Assembly: GCF_001039355.2 (NCBI RefSeq)
Contig: NW_019774803.1
Coordinates: 130,508 to 194,507, forward strand
From: Lingula anatina
Taxonomy: Eukaryota; Brachiopoda; Lingulata; Lingulida; Lingulidae
Direction of reading: 5' to 3'
Length of the DNA: 64,000 nt
Shown: one piece after another, positions 24,701 through 37,534 of the stretch
Layout of the letters: each line of letters opens with the position of its first letter
Position numbering within the stretch: the first letter of the stretch is position 1
The notes under the pieces: model-generated
The model's input: only the letters and a program-made list of their open reading frames with translations
Databases searched by the model: none
Told to the model about the DNA's origin: nothing
Program-made: the position numbers and the translations under genes

Positions 24701-24989
24701 TCTCGGGCATTGAGAATGAACATTTCAAGTCAAATACAGTTTTTGAAGTAAGTTCAGCGATTATATCTAGCGCCCTACGACCTTGTTGCAATAAGTATCC
24801 AAGAATATGGAGCAGCAGAGCGACAAAGCCACATTCTGCAGCCAATTGACTGCCGTCTTCACGACTCAAATGTTTTGAAATAGACTGCAGCACAATAATA
24901 GAGTTATCTTCTGTCAGAGTCCCAAGTTCGTAAAGAGGCACCTCCTCGTTTGGTATCTGTATCGCTTGCCGAGATGTAATGTTTAACTG
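21714..24989 (-). pseudogene. 5'-truncated NB-ARC/TPR gene, copy A
   Basis: One open frame of about 1,090 codons is homologous to the copy B STAND gene from its ...TTRQ motif onward (here TSRQAIQIPNEEV). It keeps the NB-ARC C-terminal part, a winged-helix-like stretch (INLSYKQLGQEMEDAVQILS) and an MHD-like YAMHNIIQAFA. Roughly 17 TPR-like units follow (EALKRYQRALCINEQ, GEYHEETAATL). The P-loop and Walker B are absent, and homology stops at about 25000, where a dispersed repeat begins. The first ATG is about 80 codons into the frame. At the 3' end the frame hits TGA after GKIPQ. Removing one A from the run at 21725-21729 would restore the repeat consensus (GKYHNEKEVAK) to a GTAAGT donor at 21679. 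No protease exon was found nearby. It is either a pseudogene or a TPR-only fragment; the long open frame implies recent loss. Confidence 0.75.
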
Positions 24990-25009
24990 TTACTTTGAAG
25001 CTGTATTGA

Positions 25010-25320
25010 AGTTAAACTAATCAATAAACTTCAAAAACAAACTTTGTTTGTGTTTTGGCTGATTTTTTATTGTTGATAAACGATCGTTCTCGGCCGAAAG
25101 AGGCCATGAAACGTCATGTCTTGTGAAACTTTTGGAATTTTACACCTCCTTTTCTTGAAGAGTTTCTCATGAGCGTCGACTACGGTAAGCACTCCAAGCT
25201 AAGACGTTAGATTCTTTGTGAAACACTCCTAGTCGACTGCAGCGTAGTCGACCTAGCTAGGTCATCCAGCTCGAGCTAGTCAACTACGGATTTAAGATTT
25301 TGTGAAACGGGGGCCTGATC
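25010..25320. repeat. Dispersed repeat R, copy next to the truncated TPR gene
   Basis: About 310 bp aligning at moderate identity to 34724-35003. Shared blocks are gttaaactaatca, ccatgaaacgtcatgtcttg, cttttgga, gtagtcgac and gtgaaacgggggcc-type ends. It contains inverted gtcgactacg/cgtagtcgac motifs. It starts within about 10 bp of where gene homology ends, so it probably marks the break. Confidence 0.7.
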
Positions 25321-27290
25321 ATTGTTAATGATATATTGACATTTCATTATCGATGTATTTCCCAGTCCATGTCATTCCCTCCAAAAATTAAAGCTATCTA
25401 TCCTTGCAACGTGAAAGATGTCGATACCCTTACCCCAACCATATTTATTTCTGATCACTATGTTTAAACAAATATATCTCTTTTTCTAACAAAAAAAAAA
25501 AGACTTAACAGCTATTTCCAACAGACCCCTGTACCACATTTTCCTCTTCCTTTTATTTCCTTTTATTCGGTACCCCTTCATAAAGATAATACCCTGATCA
25601 GTGTTCTTGGAAGAGTGGTATAATCAAACCTATCGCTCTTCGCATATACTACATGTAGCTGTATTTTTTTTCAAAAGTATAATTTGACATCGCATGGTGC
25701 TAAAAGATCCCTGTCTAGTTCAGTTGATTGTAGTTTTCATGTAAGACTTCGGAGGTTCTACAGTAGATCTTCCTGTTGCAACAATCCTCAGACCATTTAA
25801 AATCTGCTTCTCCCCCCCCCCCCCCCACCCCCAGTGTTCTTTCAGTGGAAGTGTGTTGCCAACCTTATTGCGCAATTTTTCACTGTCGCTGGAGAAACAG
25901 CCGTCAGCTCGATAACAGCTAAAAAATAACCCCGTGACACATCAGACCCACAACAAAGCAGTTGAGTAAATACCTGCAGCTCGATTCTATTTTTCCTTTG
26001 CAGAATACATAGAAACGAGCATGTTTTGCGCTTACGTTAACACCATTTGTATCCATAGATACCCAGTCTAACAAAAAGCGCCCCTCTGCAGTTTCTTTTC
26101 ATACAGCGGTTGTCGCGCTTAATAGATCTCACAAGGAGCAGCTTATAACAATAATGGTGAAATAGAAATGGGACTGGTCGTGCATCTTTTTTTTTTTCAA
26201 TCAATAATTCACAATCACAGTGTGTAAACACGGTAGATACACTCATTTTCGCTGAGCTTATCACGTCCCAAACTTTATCGACAGTGAGTTTACGCATGTT
26301 CAGAACACTGTGGATTAGAATGTAATAAGTAGATTTGATTTAAAATGAGGTCGTGATTATGTACACGGTATATTGTTTTCAGTATCATTCACAAAGACGC
26401 AAAAGTGTATTACTTATTGCACAAGTCACGCGCTGTATTTTGATCCTTGTTAGTACTAGAGGGATTTTTTTCTAGTTCATAGTAAAAAGAGCATTAAAAA
26501 AATTTTAAATGTAATTGATCTCATAAGAAAAGCAAATGCAGATTGTACTTAAGACCAGAAAATATTCAAAAATATATATATATGCGAAATTAAATTGGTC
26601 TCCTAGCAAAATTAAATGCAGATCGTACTTAAAGAAAAATAAGAAAATAAAATATACATGTACAAGCACATAAATGTAATTAAAGAAATTCTGGCAAGAT
26701 ATTTATCAATGTAATGGCTTATCTCGCGGTTCACAACGCCATGACTGAAATCTCGATATGCAATAACAAATAGTATGATATCAAATCTAAACTGCAGTTG
26801 ATGTCATATCCTTGTTCAATGTGCACTCTTTTTTCTCAACCTGACCTCCATGGGTCAGTGCGGTAGTTGTGCCGTCCACTGATTTACAATGCTGCCGATT
26901 GTGATAGGTGAGATGCATACTGATTCACCTTGTAATCAATTTCGTAGAACTTCATAGCAATCAATCCAATAAAATGAATACATGTGTACATTGGTTAAAT
27001 TTAAAGTGCACAAGAAAGATTGTACTGTAATAGAAACGATGACCATGGGGACGGAGGGGGATAACTTTGTTTTGCTTGTTACACTGGTTTAATTGGGAGG
27101 GAAAATGAGTAGGAAAAGTGGGTGTTTGAATACATTGATATTTACCAATCATATATGAGGTTATAATCTCACTAATATTTGGATTATCTATTGGCTTGTG
27201 TACATGATTATAGCTACTCGCCCCTCCGTTTTCAATCAGTCATCAACGCATTGAATTATTTTGTCATTTACCAACATTTGTAACAGGATA
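25321..27290. other. Spacer between cassette copies, nothing recognised
   Basis: AT-rich, with a C-run at 25806-25826 and no supported open frame. I searched it for an NB-ARC P-loop exon for the truncated gene and saw none. Confidence 0.5.
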
Positions 27291-28369
27291 TTGTTTCATT
27301 GTGCGACCTTAAATTTAATTTATAAAGGCTGATTTAATTTAAAATTACTGGCCAGTCATTATAACCATCAACCATCTTAAACTCCTACTGAAATATTAAC
27401 ATCAGGTACGCTTCAAAATATATTCCATGTGTTAAATCGCTTTCAAGATGTATGCAAGGTTTTATTATAAGCTGTGGATGGCAAAAAAATTAGCATTTGG
27501 GGGAATTTTCAAATGCATGGGGTGCACCTTTACTCATATTACACTCGCGCTGTAGTGTGCTATGCACCTGTACATACCAGTACTTGCACATATACACTTT
27601 ATATGTAAGTGCGGTATGGGGCAGTAATTGTATCTATCACCAAAATCATCAAGATCTCCCCGGCCGCCCCCCTGTGGCGCTAGATTGAGGGTGGTGTGAA
27701 AAGCTGCATGTTTAGTAGGTAGTTAGTAGGCGCACTGCATACATGGCCGACTACATTATTACTGAATGACGTTGTGGTATTACAGGTATGTTTAACAATG
27801 GAATGCTACTGAACGGTATGACGAGATGGACTACGCACAGTGACACAGTGTCCATCTTCACCTGCACCAAATGTCACTGTAGTGTTGTGTTTAAAACCAC
27901 TGCTGGGATTGAGGTCTTTATTTTGCTGTGGAGGGGAGAGTGGTAAAAAGAGGTTGTCAAAAGGATGATAAGAATTTGATACCGCAGACATGGACAATTT
28001 TAATTTTTTTTTAATTCAGCGAGCACGGTTTACGGGTGTACATGTACGTGATGACGTACCGGGTCAGCTACATGTACTAACATAATTTAATTCAAGCGTG
28101 ATGGATAGGTTGTATTGTCGAAATTAAAAGGGTTTATTTACTTTTTAATATCTATTTTATGTTAAGTTTCTTGATTAATGTATGAGAATTTTCATATATC
28201 AGGATTTCCTATAATGATCAGCAATGCGTTATTTTCAAAACGATGCAACGCCAGTCTCCAAATGTGATCTATCAATTAACGATGAAGTTCAAGACGTACA
28301 TTGTATACGAGGCTTTGTTTTATATAAGCCTACACATTAAGTATTAAGAAAGGCACTACTTCCAGCATG

Positions 28370-28549
28370 CAGGCCTGTAGCCGGGGGGAGGGGGAATGGG
28401 GAGGGGGGTTCGCAAAAAAACTCCCCTTTTCGCTGGGAAAGGTCCCCTCTACGTAAAATTATATCTAGGTACACAAAGGTTTCATGGAAAAAGGCACACT
28501 TTTTCAAATAAAATACCCCCCCTTTTGAAATTGTTGGTTACAGATCTGA
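28370..28549. mobile_element. MITE of the CAGGCCTGTAACC family, copy B
   Basis: Starts CAGGCCTGTAGCC and ends near ggttacagatctg. Orthologous by position to 12025-12559 but without the nested element, gap or long G-run. Confidence 0.65.
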
Positions 28550-30012
28550 CGACGGATGTTTTTATTATCATTACACCGAGATTAAGTTTAGAAGAGCAAA
28601 TGGTGAGATTCATTGCAGTTTACACCTGGGTGGTTTTAATTTTGAGTAGCCTTTGCTACCACGAGCTATGGGCACCAAATGAGTATATGAAGTCTTCATA
28701 AGCAGGATCCCAAGAGGAGGATACCGTTAAAACGCAACAAGATGAATGAAAACGGGGGTGCTTTCCGTCTAGAAAAGTAACAGCGTTGACGTGACTGTTG
28801 AGAATTTTCATTATTTATTTATTTATTTATTCTGCAGATGGCTTTTTATGCGGAATGCAGTTTATGTGTAGTAAATTCATTCAAATTTGATTGTTAGTTT
28901 CAAGTGTGAACGACCAGGAAAATGTATCTAATATATAATGTATCTAGTGTGAGCAGTGTGCGAGTAGTATGGAAGTGTGAGCACGTTCAACATTAAGCAA
29001 CCCATCAACATTTTTGCATTCCCTCTCCAATCTAACACTGGCTGCTGATTCATTTTATCCACACAATTTAAATGTTTTAAGGAAGTAACAGAATAGATTA
29101 AGATCCGCCGCTCCACCCCTCTCAATAAATAAATAAATAAAGAAAACTTGTCGGCTACAATTCCAACATTCTTCGCTAGGCCCTTTGTTTAATATCTGTG
29201 TCGTAGACACATGAAGTCGAAGTTTTTAAGACCTTATTTACTTTTCTAGACCACTTTGTCGTCTGCAGGGTAGTTCACCTTATTTAGAAAACATTTAAAG
29301 ACACAAAAGTGCCTTATTTTTCAAATCAGAGATAGATTCAATCTGAAGTTGACATAAGATAGGGGGGCCTACTATCTCTTTTCTCTTTTTGTAACCCTAT
29401 CAATGAGTTTCTGTAATTGCAGAAAATGTGCAGCAGCAACTAGTGCAGAGTGTTTGCAAGATGGAGATGGATTAAGCATGAAAGGAACACGAAGACCGGT
29501 GTAAATCATGTGCAATTCTTTACACAACTTTATTTCAAGAATAAAATAATAATATTTGTCTGGGTTAAAACAAATTTGAACTCCAAAAAAGGCCACAAAA
29601 TCGTACCAGTATCTTGCTAGTATCTGACCAAATACCAAATCATTTTTGTAATTTTATCGTTAGGGATTCTGCAGAAGTGAAGAGACTGGACGCATACGGT
29701 ACCGGTGTACTGGTACAAGTACTGTGGCTTACATAGGAGCTTTCAAGATATATCTTCTCCTCTGGTCGCAGTGATTCTTAAGCGCCACATGGTGTTGACA
29801 TTCAGCTGACAGGCTGGGGATGGTTTTTAGCAGAATTTAATATAAAACAATATCAGGTTTGAAAACAACACAACTGGATATTTATGATAAACTATAGGCC
29901 TTAGGTCATTTTCCAGTACGGGACAGTGTGATCATGTTTCTGTTTATTGCTAAAACGTTTATTTAACTTCTCGTATTAAAAGTCACCAGTACAAACATGT
30001 AACATAATCTTT

Positions 30013-33000
30013 TTAAAAATCAACTGGGCGTATCTTCATCTCAGTGAATGGAAGCGAGTAATGGTATCCTCTAAACTGCTGATAATTCACACCATCAGCA
30101 TAGGAGTCGTGCGGTCCGTTGTAGTAGCGCCCATTCAGGTTAGTAGCATGGCATTTTGTGTACCACCACGCTCCTTTGTACATCGTAGCACAGTTCCCAG
30201 CGTGATCGTCGTTGTCCCGGTCCTTCGTAGTGAAAGGTTTTCCGTTACCAGTCATGGGACCGCCGGCCGTTCCCGAGTAGTCCCCCAAAGTAAGCTTGTA
30301 CTTCTCAGCCTCATCGCTGATTTTAAAGAGGGAGGACTTGGAGTAGGCTTCGGTGCCGTTACCGTCTCTCAAGTCTACTCTCAAAGCGTACAGCCTCTGT
30401 CCCGTCAAGCGGTGGAGGAACTCGTTCCCTGGAAATAACCATGGGTGACATGACCAAAATGTGCCTGTGTTAATAAAAAATTTATCAAGCTTTAAATTTT
30501 GCCTTGCACTCCCTAGTGCCATAATAAAGTAACCAAGAGTTCTCAAAGCCGATTCTATTTTGATCACAAAGCCTTACCAAGCCAGTGTTCACTATTGGGA
30601 TATCCAAACCCTTCTTTGTATTCCTCCCAGCCACGGTAAAAATCAACGGAACCATCTTTGCGTCTCTGGAACACCTGTTGATAAGTAAACTCTCTTGCAT
30701 AAACCCAATCTCTTTTTAGGTTTATGCTTTCAGATCGACAATATCCAAAAATGATGAGTTAATGATACATTGTACACTGTAAAAACAGTGTTTAGCATTT
30801 AAATACATACAACACACGTTCGGCACCTATACGCATTTAGAAATATGTGTAAAAGCTAAGCACGTAAAGTTTTTCAAGCGTTTCACAGAAGAAAAAACTA
30901 GACACGTTGGCAGTGTTACACGTTAAGCTATGTGTTTAACTTCACAGGTGTCACGTGTACGGTCCGTTCTGCGTGAACCATCCGTCCTGACCGATTGTAC
31001 ACGCAACAGCAGCGTGTATGAGCCGTTCCGTGAATGATCCGTTGTTATTCACCTGTACTGTTACAGGTATATTCGGCTAGTTCATTTCCTACCTCATTAT
31101 ACATTAACTATGATGGGGAAAAAATTCATGTTTTAATTGATAATTTTGATAGAGAATCAGCATCAAATTACATTTCGACGCATAGATGAAACTACCGTGG
31201 ACGGGCCGTCGTTATTCAGCTGCTCGCTACTATTTTAGTATTGATTTTACTAGGCTAGTGTGTTGATATTGCCACCTGAGAGAAATAGCAGTAGAGGTGA
31301 ACGTCTATAAGATATGAATACTTCTGAAGATTATGTTTGAATTTGCAGTATGTTCTCAACAGCGCGTGTTTATTAAAGGCTAAGAATGTATTGACGACTC
31401 TATAGAGACGGTCTGTACACGCCGGAACTCCCTCAGATTTGCCTGCGCTTAGTGCGCATGTGCAGAACGGATGGTTCACGCTCCCGGCGGTACACGCCAC
31501 ACCGGCATTCTATAACAAGTCTATCACAAGCTAAGCACATTGGCTAAGTACTTTCCCTGCTAGGCGCGTGAGGCTGCTAAACATATGGAGCTGCTATAGG
31601 TGTGGAACTCCTAAACGCGTGGAGCTGCTGAACAACACGTTTTTAGCTTTTCAAGCTTGTCACAGAAAAAAATTCTTCACAATCCCATGTATACGATCCC
31701 ATAACAAGATTATTACAAGACTCAACAATTTGGCTTAACACTTCCCCTTGTAGACGTATGGAGCTGTAGGAGGCGTGGAGCAGCTTGCTCGAACGCGTTG
31801 TGTCCTTCCTTGCAGTAATGTGTGATTATTTAAAATAGGCATATTAAGTAATAATCCAATTAAGAAATCCACGACGTTATCAGCTGATTACATGACGGTG
31901 ATGGTATAGAATAACGTTATGGTTACGTTATGGGTGTTTTTAACTCCATGCAAAATGATGCCCCTGCGGTTTTATAAGCGTTTTATAACATTCTGGAAAA
32001 ACAATATTTAATGTTTTGAAAACCTTTTTTATAGATAACCAAAACACGTCTTATGCTGTACTAAGATCGTATTTATCCGTTTATTACATCTTGGTGCTGG
32101 ATGAACTAGTTAGCGGTTTATTCTAAATTGGGCTTGGGGTTAGTAGGCGACTATAGCGGTGCGATTTGTTAAATATTCGGACTATCGTTACCAAAATAAC
32201 CAGCATGCGATAAATGCTTTAATAAACCATTATTATGAATACCCCATCATCATCCAGGTGTTCTATTGTTCTATTGTCCGGAAAAAATAAATAGACATCA
32301 ATACTGTAACGCATTTTATCAAAATATGAAAAAAATGTTTTAAAGTAAAAGTGTTAGCTTTTTTGTGTTTTTTAGTAAACTAGTGTTGTGAACCGTCTAA
32401 AATGACTTTAACTTTAATTTATAACTGTACTGAATTCCAGTGTATCAATTTCCATTAACGAATTAACTAATCTATGGGCTCCGACATGACTCCAGATTCG
32501 ACTCAGTCTTTCACTTTACGTGCACAGACAAGCATAACAGAACAACCTCACATCTTCAGTCTCAGATCAAAAGTCTTTATTATGGACAAGTTTCAAGTTA
32601 TATACATATCATCTACAGGGAATCTATGCGTACATGTGGCTGCTTCTTATTTACATACGTGTACATGTGGCTGCTACTTATTTACATACTAATTGTTGTG
32701 CAATATTAACAGGTGATATGCATCTGTCTCAAGCATAGGCCTACCTATGGGCCTTTACAGAAAATAATATTTAAATGTATACAGGACAGACGCAAATTAG
32801 ATAATAACATGTTGATTAACTATGACTACACAATGTGGAATTTATGCAGGATTCCACACTAGTGAATTTTCCTAACTTGATTTTCAGAAATCTATTCCAA
32901 TAAACTTCCTCGCAAGATCAGCTAACACAAGGATGAATAAGTTCCGCTGCAAATGTGCAAATGTGTTAAGTGAGTGAACTATGCTGATAGTTCACCGTAC

Positions 33001-33600
33001 CCTTTTATAGACAGAGATAACTATAGCAGTTACAGGTGACCGTAAATTCGAGTGTGTGTGTGTGCGCGCGCGCGTGTGACTAAAACAGTTGAAGCCCTTA
33101 CCACCTAAAAGTTAAGGGCCCCTTTACACTGGACGGCGTCCTTTCTGCGTCCAGCAGTACGGCCCCATTTGAGAGTTAAAAATTATGATACTTTACGTGC
33201 CGACAACTGGCCGATCATTAAGCATTCATTCTGATACAAAATCAATGCTCGTGCCTCCTTATTAACACCACAACGATGCCAAATTTCATGGTCGCAGAAA
33301 GGACGCAGAAAGAACGCCGTCCAGTGTAAAGGGGGTATAAGCAAATACACCCTACATTTAAAAGGCGTCAAACACGTCAAAGCGTGTAACATGTAAAGGA
33401 TCTTAACGTGCATAGGAGCTAAACGCGTCGAAAAAATGAGACAAAACAGGCGCTTAGAAATGTGTTTACGTGCTAAACACTGTTTTTACAGTGTACTATA
33501 AAAGTTACATGTGTTAAAGGAGAAGACAATTTAAGATGAATACAAACTGTAGCAAATATCATAAGAAAAGTGAAATATATAATTTATTGTGCCAGCATGC

Positions 33601-33638
<38 letters not shown>

Positions 33639-35134
33639 GGGGAGATTCTTACCGTCCATCCGCCCCCGTCAGTCAACATGTCACAATACGCCCAGAACCC
33701 TCCTTTGTTATCATACGGTCTGAGCCAGTAAACACCGCTCTGATGTACGCCCGACCGATAGATGGAGCCACAGTCTGGATGTGGACAACAGCAATCTGTG
33801 GAATATCAAGTACATGTATAGTGCAGAGCGTTTGTCGCCATGCACTTTTTTGTCTACAATATGCATGTATAATATTAGGATTACACTATCTTACAGCCTT
33901 GGATTTTCTTAAAAAGACTGAACACTATCCCATTTATAAATAACCCATTAATCTCACGTGTATAAATATGTAATGGAACTACAGTGTATGAAACCCGAAT
34001 TGATAGGTTGTGAGTTGTGACCTGCACATCTGTCATGATAGATTCGGTATTCAGGAGGTGATTGCAATTTCATCTCAATCTGGGTCTGCTAATATAATAT
34101 TACAGGTTAAACTCTATTTTACCTTGGCGATTATCCGCCCACTACCCCCCCCCCCCTTTCACAACAATATCAAATAGGGTTCCCTGACTTAGAGCTTGGT
34201 TAACAACGTAAGTCCGTGAGTCACTAAGTCGCGTTTCACGAAAAATATAAAAGATCGCTCGCTTTTGGTTTTCTTAACTACTGGTCTACAAAGCTTAGCC
34301 TCTATGGGAGGTGCCTTAAGTCCAAGTTAGGCCCCATTCAGAATAGATGATCCAAGTACTAACTGATCCGCCCGACTAAATATGGCCGACCACACTTCAA
34401 AGAGATGTTCCTGACTCCTGATGGCTTCCCCGCCTCCACACGCGCCATTAAATGGATTAAATCTCGGTTCCGAGATTTATTGCTAGGCCCCTGCAGCGAC
34501 GGCATCTCTTTTGAAATGTGGAATTTTCGAAAGTACATTCCTTCTTTAAGATATTGTGCTATAATATCTTTGAATTTTACTGAAATTTATTGACTTTTAA
34601 ATAAAAAACAAAATGCAACATCACCCAGCTGACCGCAGTTTGTTTATACTGTTCACCGCTAGATGTCCGATTGGCAGCATTCTAAGACGAACTGACGTTT
34701 CACGTTTTTTTAATCATGTATTTAAGTTAAACTAATCAAAAAGTTTGAAAAAAAAACATTGCTATATTTCGTCCGATTTTGTTGTTCATCAACTCATTCG
34801 GTCGTGGTGCCATGAAACGTCATGTCTTGTAAAAAAAAACTTTTGGATTTTCCACCTCCTATTGTGAATAGTTTCTCGACCGTTGACTATGAGCTAAGAC
34901 AAGATTCTTTAGAACAGAAACACTTCGAGTTGGCTACAGGGTAGTCGACCCAGCTGGGTCACTTCTCCCAAGATTATTTGTGAAAAAGGGGCCCCTGACG
35001 ATGATCTGCGGTCTTGGATTGTTTTCTAGTTATTTCATCTTACCTGCTCTTTCAACTTTTTGACATGTACATGTAACTGCCTCTTTTGTCACCGCTAACC
35101 AAACCAGAATTGGTATCCAAATATACGTTCTCAT
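30013..35134 (-). CDS. Secreted fibrinogen-related (FReD) lectin, copy B, four exons
   Basis: Exons are 35134-35044, 33795-33653, 30674-30578 and 30428-30013. They have the same lengths (91, 143, 97 and 416 nt) and phases as copy A, giving 248 aa. The signal peptide is [15 protein letters not shown]. The domain opens [15 protein letters not shown], followed by [30 protein letters not shown] and GAWWYTKCH. The last exon differs from copy A at about 19 of 137 residues, and 14 of these fall in the 45 or so residues around the calcium and ligand region ([17 protein letters not shown] against [17 protein letters not shown]). Intron 2 is 2,978 bp because of an inserted TIR element; the copy A intron is 202 bp. 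Probable function: secreted pattern recognition, as for copy A. Confidence 0.9.
30773..33495. mobile_element. 2.7-kb TIR element inside FReD copy B intron
   Basis: A perfect 25-bp inverted terminal repeat (TACACTGTAAAAACAGTGTT...) lies at 30773-30797 and 33471-33495, with weaker similarity extending inward. If the element proper starts at CACTG, the target is TA on both sides. The interior has no long open frame, so it is non-autonomous. Part of the interior (about 32300-33030) is paralogous to 47620-47870, so it is composite or that part is itself dispersed. It contains the nested MITE 33119-33334. Confidence 0.75.
33119..33334. mobile_element. 216-bp MITE with 34-bp inverted ends
   Basis: The ends CCCCTTTACACTGGACGGCG and the inverse are nearly perfect over 34 bp (33119-33152, 33301-33334). 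Lies within the 2.7-kb element. Confidence 0.8.
33598..33637. repeat. (GT)n(GA)n microsatellite
   Basis: A compound repeat 15 bp from the donor of FReD copy B exon 2. The long polypurine tract lies just downstream of the splice site on the transcript. Confidence 0.85.
34724..35003. repeat. Dispersed repeat R, copy in FReD copy B intron 1
   Basis: Matches 25010-25320 (see there). It ends about 40 bp from the splice donor side of exon 1 (35043), so it arrived after the cassette duplication. Confidence 0.65.
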
Positions 35135-35850
35135 TTTACGCAGACTTGATGGTTATTCCCCTCTGGTAGAAGTAGAATATGGCCGTCGAAGGAAGCGCCT
35201 AGTCTTGTTGACTCTTTCAAGTCCTGTTTTTGAATGGATTGAAATGACAAATAGTAGAACTAAAAAGCCTCAGATCCTGGAAAGTTGATGTTTAAGTCAT
35301 TCAATGTGCTTATATCTGGTGGGAAACAGAAGAAGAGGTGGTTAACCATCTACAGTGTGCTTATCTGTCGTAAAAAAATAAACCATCTGAATAAAGACAG
35401 ATAAGAAACACCCTTAACAAGGCTGTCATTTTTAATAAAAAAGAAAAAAAATTAAAGATGACCCACAGAGTGCAAATGTACGAAACGAAGCGGCACAAGG
35501 ACATAGCGTGGTTAAATATGACTGATGAGAAAAATAATCCATATGAGCACAGCCAGCTTAAAAATGCCACAAACAACGTTTTTGTGAAGATAAGAAAAAA
35601 ATCTAAAGGTGTCCAAAATTCTTCGGTCTTTTAGAACATACGGGTAGTCTGGAAGTCAAGAGAATATCCCCGAATTTTTATTAGCTAAATTATTCTGGGT
35701 CTGAATTATGATAGGTGCCTATCTGTCGTGACTCACAGAATGGTAGTAAAATTTTGTAATTTCACCTTTGTCGATCATACAAACGTGGTTCGGTCTGTGT
35801 AAGTCCGAAACATTTTCTCTTTAACAAGATATTAGCCCATTTATCAAGTA
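35135..35850 (-). promoter_or_regulatory. Conserved 5' flank of FReD copy B
   Basis: Aligns with 16770-17560 of copy A, best in the first 150 bp above the start codon. Taken as 5' UTR and promoter by conservation only. Confidence 0.4.
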
Positions 35851-37230
35851 ATCCCTACAGTTATGACATAACGATCCACCAACTTCATAAGTCCAAATGC
35901 TCTGCGACTCACATCGCCAAAATATGAATGTCTTATTGAGAGGGAATGGAGAAAAATGTTTAAATCTTTATTACAATAGTAATTTAACAGTTCAAAAAAG
36001 GGAAAAGAAAGAAGGAAATAGAGACAGAAAAAACTTTATGTAATGTTTTAATTTTGTAGGCAAAGTACACATGTACATGTTTGATTCCTCAAATCTGAGA
36101 GACATTAATCTTTTAGCTAATAAGCATTTATTACCCAAATGAGCACTGATTTAAAGCGACAACACATCTTACATCTTGATTGGCAATCAAATATCGTTCC
36201 ATTTAAGACAACTACTAAAACTTCGACGCATTCTATATCCAGATTGATTTTTGATAGATATTTATCCTCATATTTACTGGTATTGGCCTACAAATTAAAT
36301 ACGCATGTCAATTATCATAAAACCAGGTTTTACGTCAGTTTTTATTATATTTCCAGACCGCCCATTTTAGGTCTCCAAAATCCTGTCATGTCACCATAAT
36401 ATTATTTGTGGATATTTTTCCAAAGTTCCAATCTCAATCCAATCTAAGTGCCCGCAGCATAATAGCTATTCATGTATCTGTTCCAAAATTTATTGAAGTA
36501 CAGTGTGATTTCATCAGGCGCATTTCGTGGACACACAAAATGTATTTACTTATGAAAATAATACTAAAAACAGCAATAACTTCAAAGAAATTATCACGTT
36601 AATACACGTCTGATAGCTCATACAACGTATAACATAGACGTCTTCTAGTGCTATACTGTTAACAAAGTGATCACGTTTAAATACACGTCACATAATCCAT
36701 TCACTGGCACCCACACCCCCACTTTACAAATTAACACTTGTGATTTGTAAAATATGTCATCACCCGTGATTTGTAAAATACATCTTAGGATGATACTTTT
36801 AAAGATGTTTAATGTTTAAAGAAAAAGGCGTGTATACTGGTTTAGTAACATTAACCAAAGAAATGTTAAATTAAAGGTGGACTGCCATTTGTTAGTGTGT
36901 TATTTTAATTATCTAGATTTCATCTCTTTTAAAGATGGTTTTGATCAGCCTGATCACAGTCAATGCAACTTGTTGTCTACCTGAGTTTTTCACAGCTGAT
37001 TGATTAAAATTTGCTTGATTAATGAAGATCACAAGGTTTACGTGGAAAAGTCTCATAATACAGGTATGTGCTTTGATCTAAGAAATCCCCTACACAATCC
37101 ATACAAACTGGCAGCTTGACCAATTAATTTGATCAATTAACTTGCCCATTATACCGTTAACAATGCAAAGACACCATTAAAACTTGGCCCAGCCAGGACC
37201 TAATTAAGATGGGGTCAGGGCTTCTTAGGC
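35851..37230. other. Intergenic, partly matching copy A
   Basis: 35920-36530 matches 18353-19150 of copy A in pieces, including the empty site of the solo LTR. Beyond 36540 I see nothing recognisable. Confidence 0.5.
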
Positions 37231-37234
37231 ATAG

Positions 37235-37307
<73 letters not shown>
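37228..37307. repeat. (AT)n microsatellite
   Basis: About 75 bp of pure AT, roughly 230 bp past the stop codon of the protease exon. Confidence 0.95.
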
Positions 37308-37308
<1 letters not shown>

Positions 37309-37534
37309 CATTTTTCCAGTCAACTTTTCAAATTTATATAAAAATAAATTTTAATGGAAGGAAACATTTGTGAAACGGTAAGTACCCATTCAGCATGATA
37401 CTCTATGCATGCCGATTTTCAGCTATATCAGTACACCTATTTCTGAGTTAATTAATCCTTTTTGTGCACATGTCCTCTGACTCTTGGATTGGTGGTTTCA
37501 TCTGTGCCGGGACTTCATCATTTCCATTACTCCA

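Larger units (their letters stand above)
11100..25000. repeat. Segmental duplication copy A (FReD + truncated TPR gene)
   Basis: Non-coding and coding sequence from about 11.1 kb matches copy B in the same order and orientation. Anchors: 11110 with 27309; 11560-11760 with 27750-27960; 12600-12740 with 28565-28715; 13000-13200 with 29130-29340; FReD exons; 16660-17560 with 35020-35850; 18353 with 35924; 18740-19150 with 36120-36530; TPR exon with TPR exon. Copy A is shorter because insertions differ: it has the solo LTR, and copy B has the 2.7-kb intron element. Confidence 0.85.
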
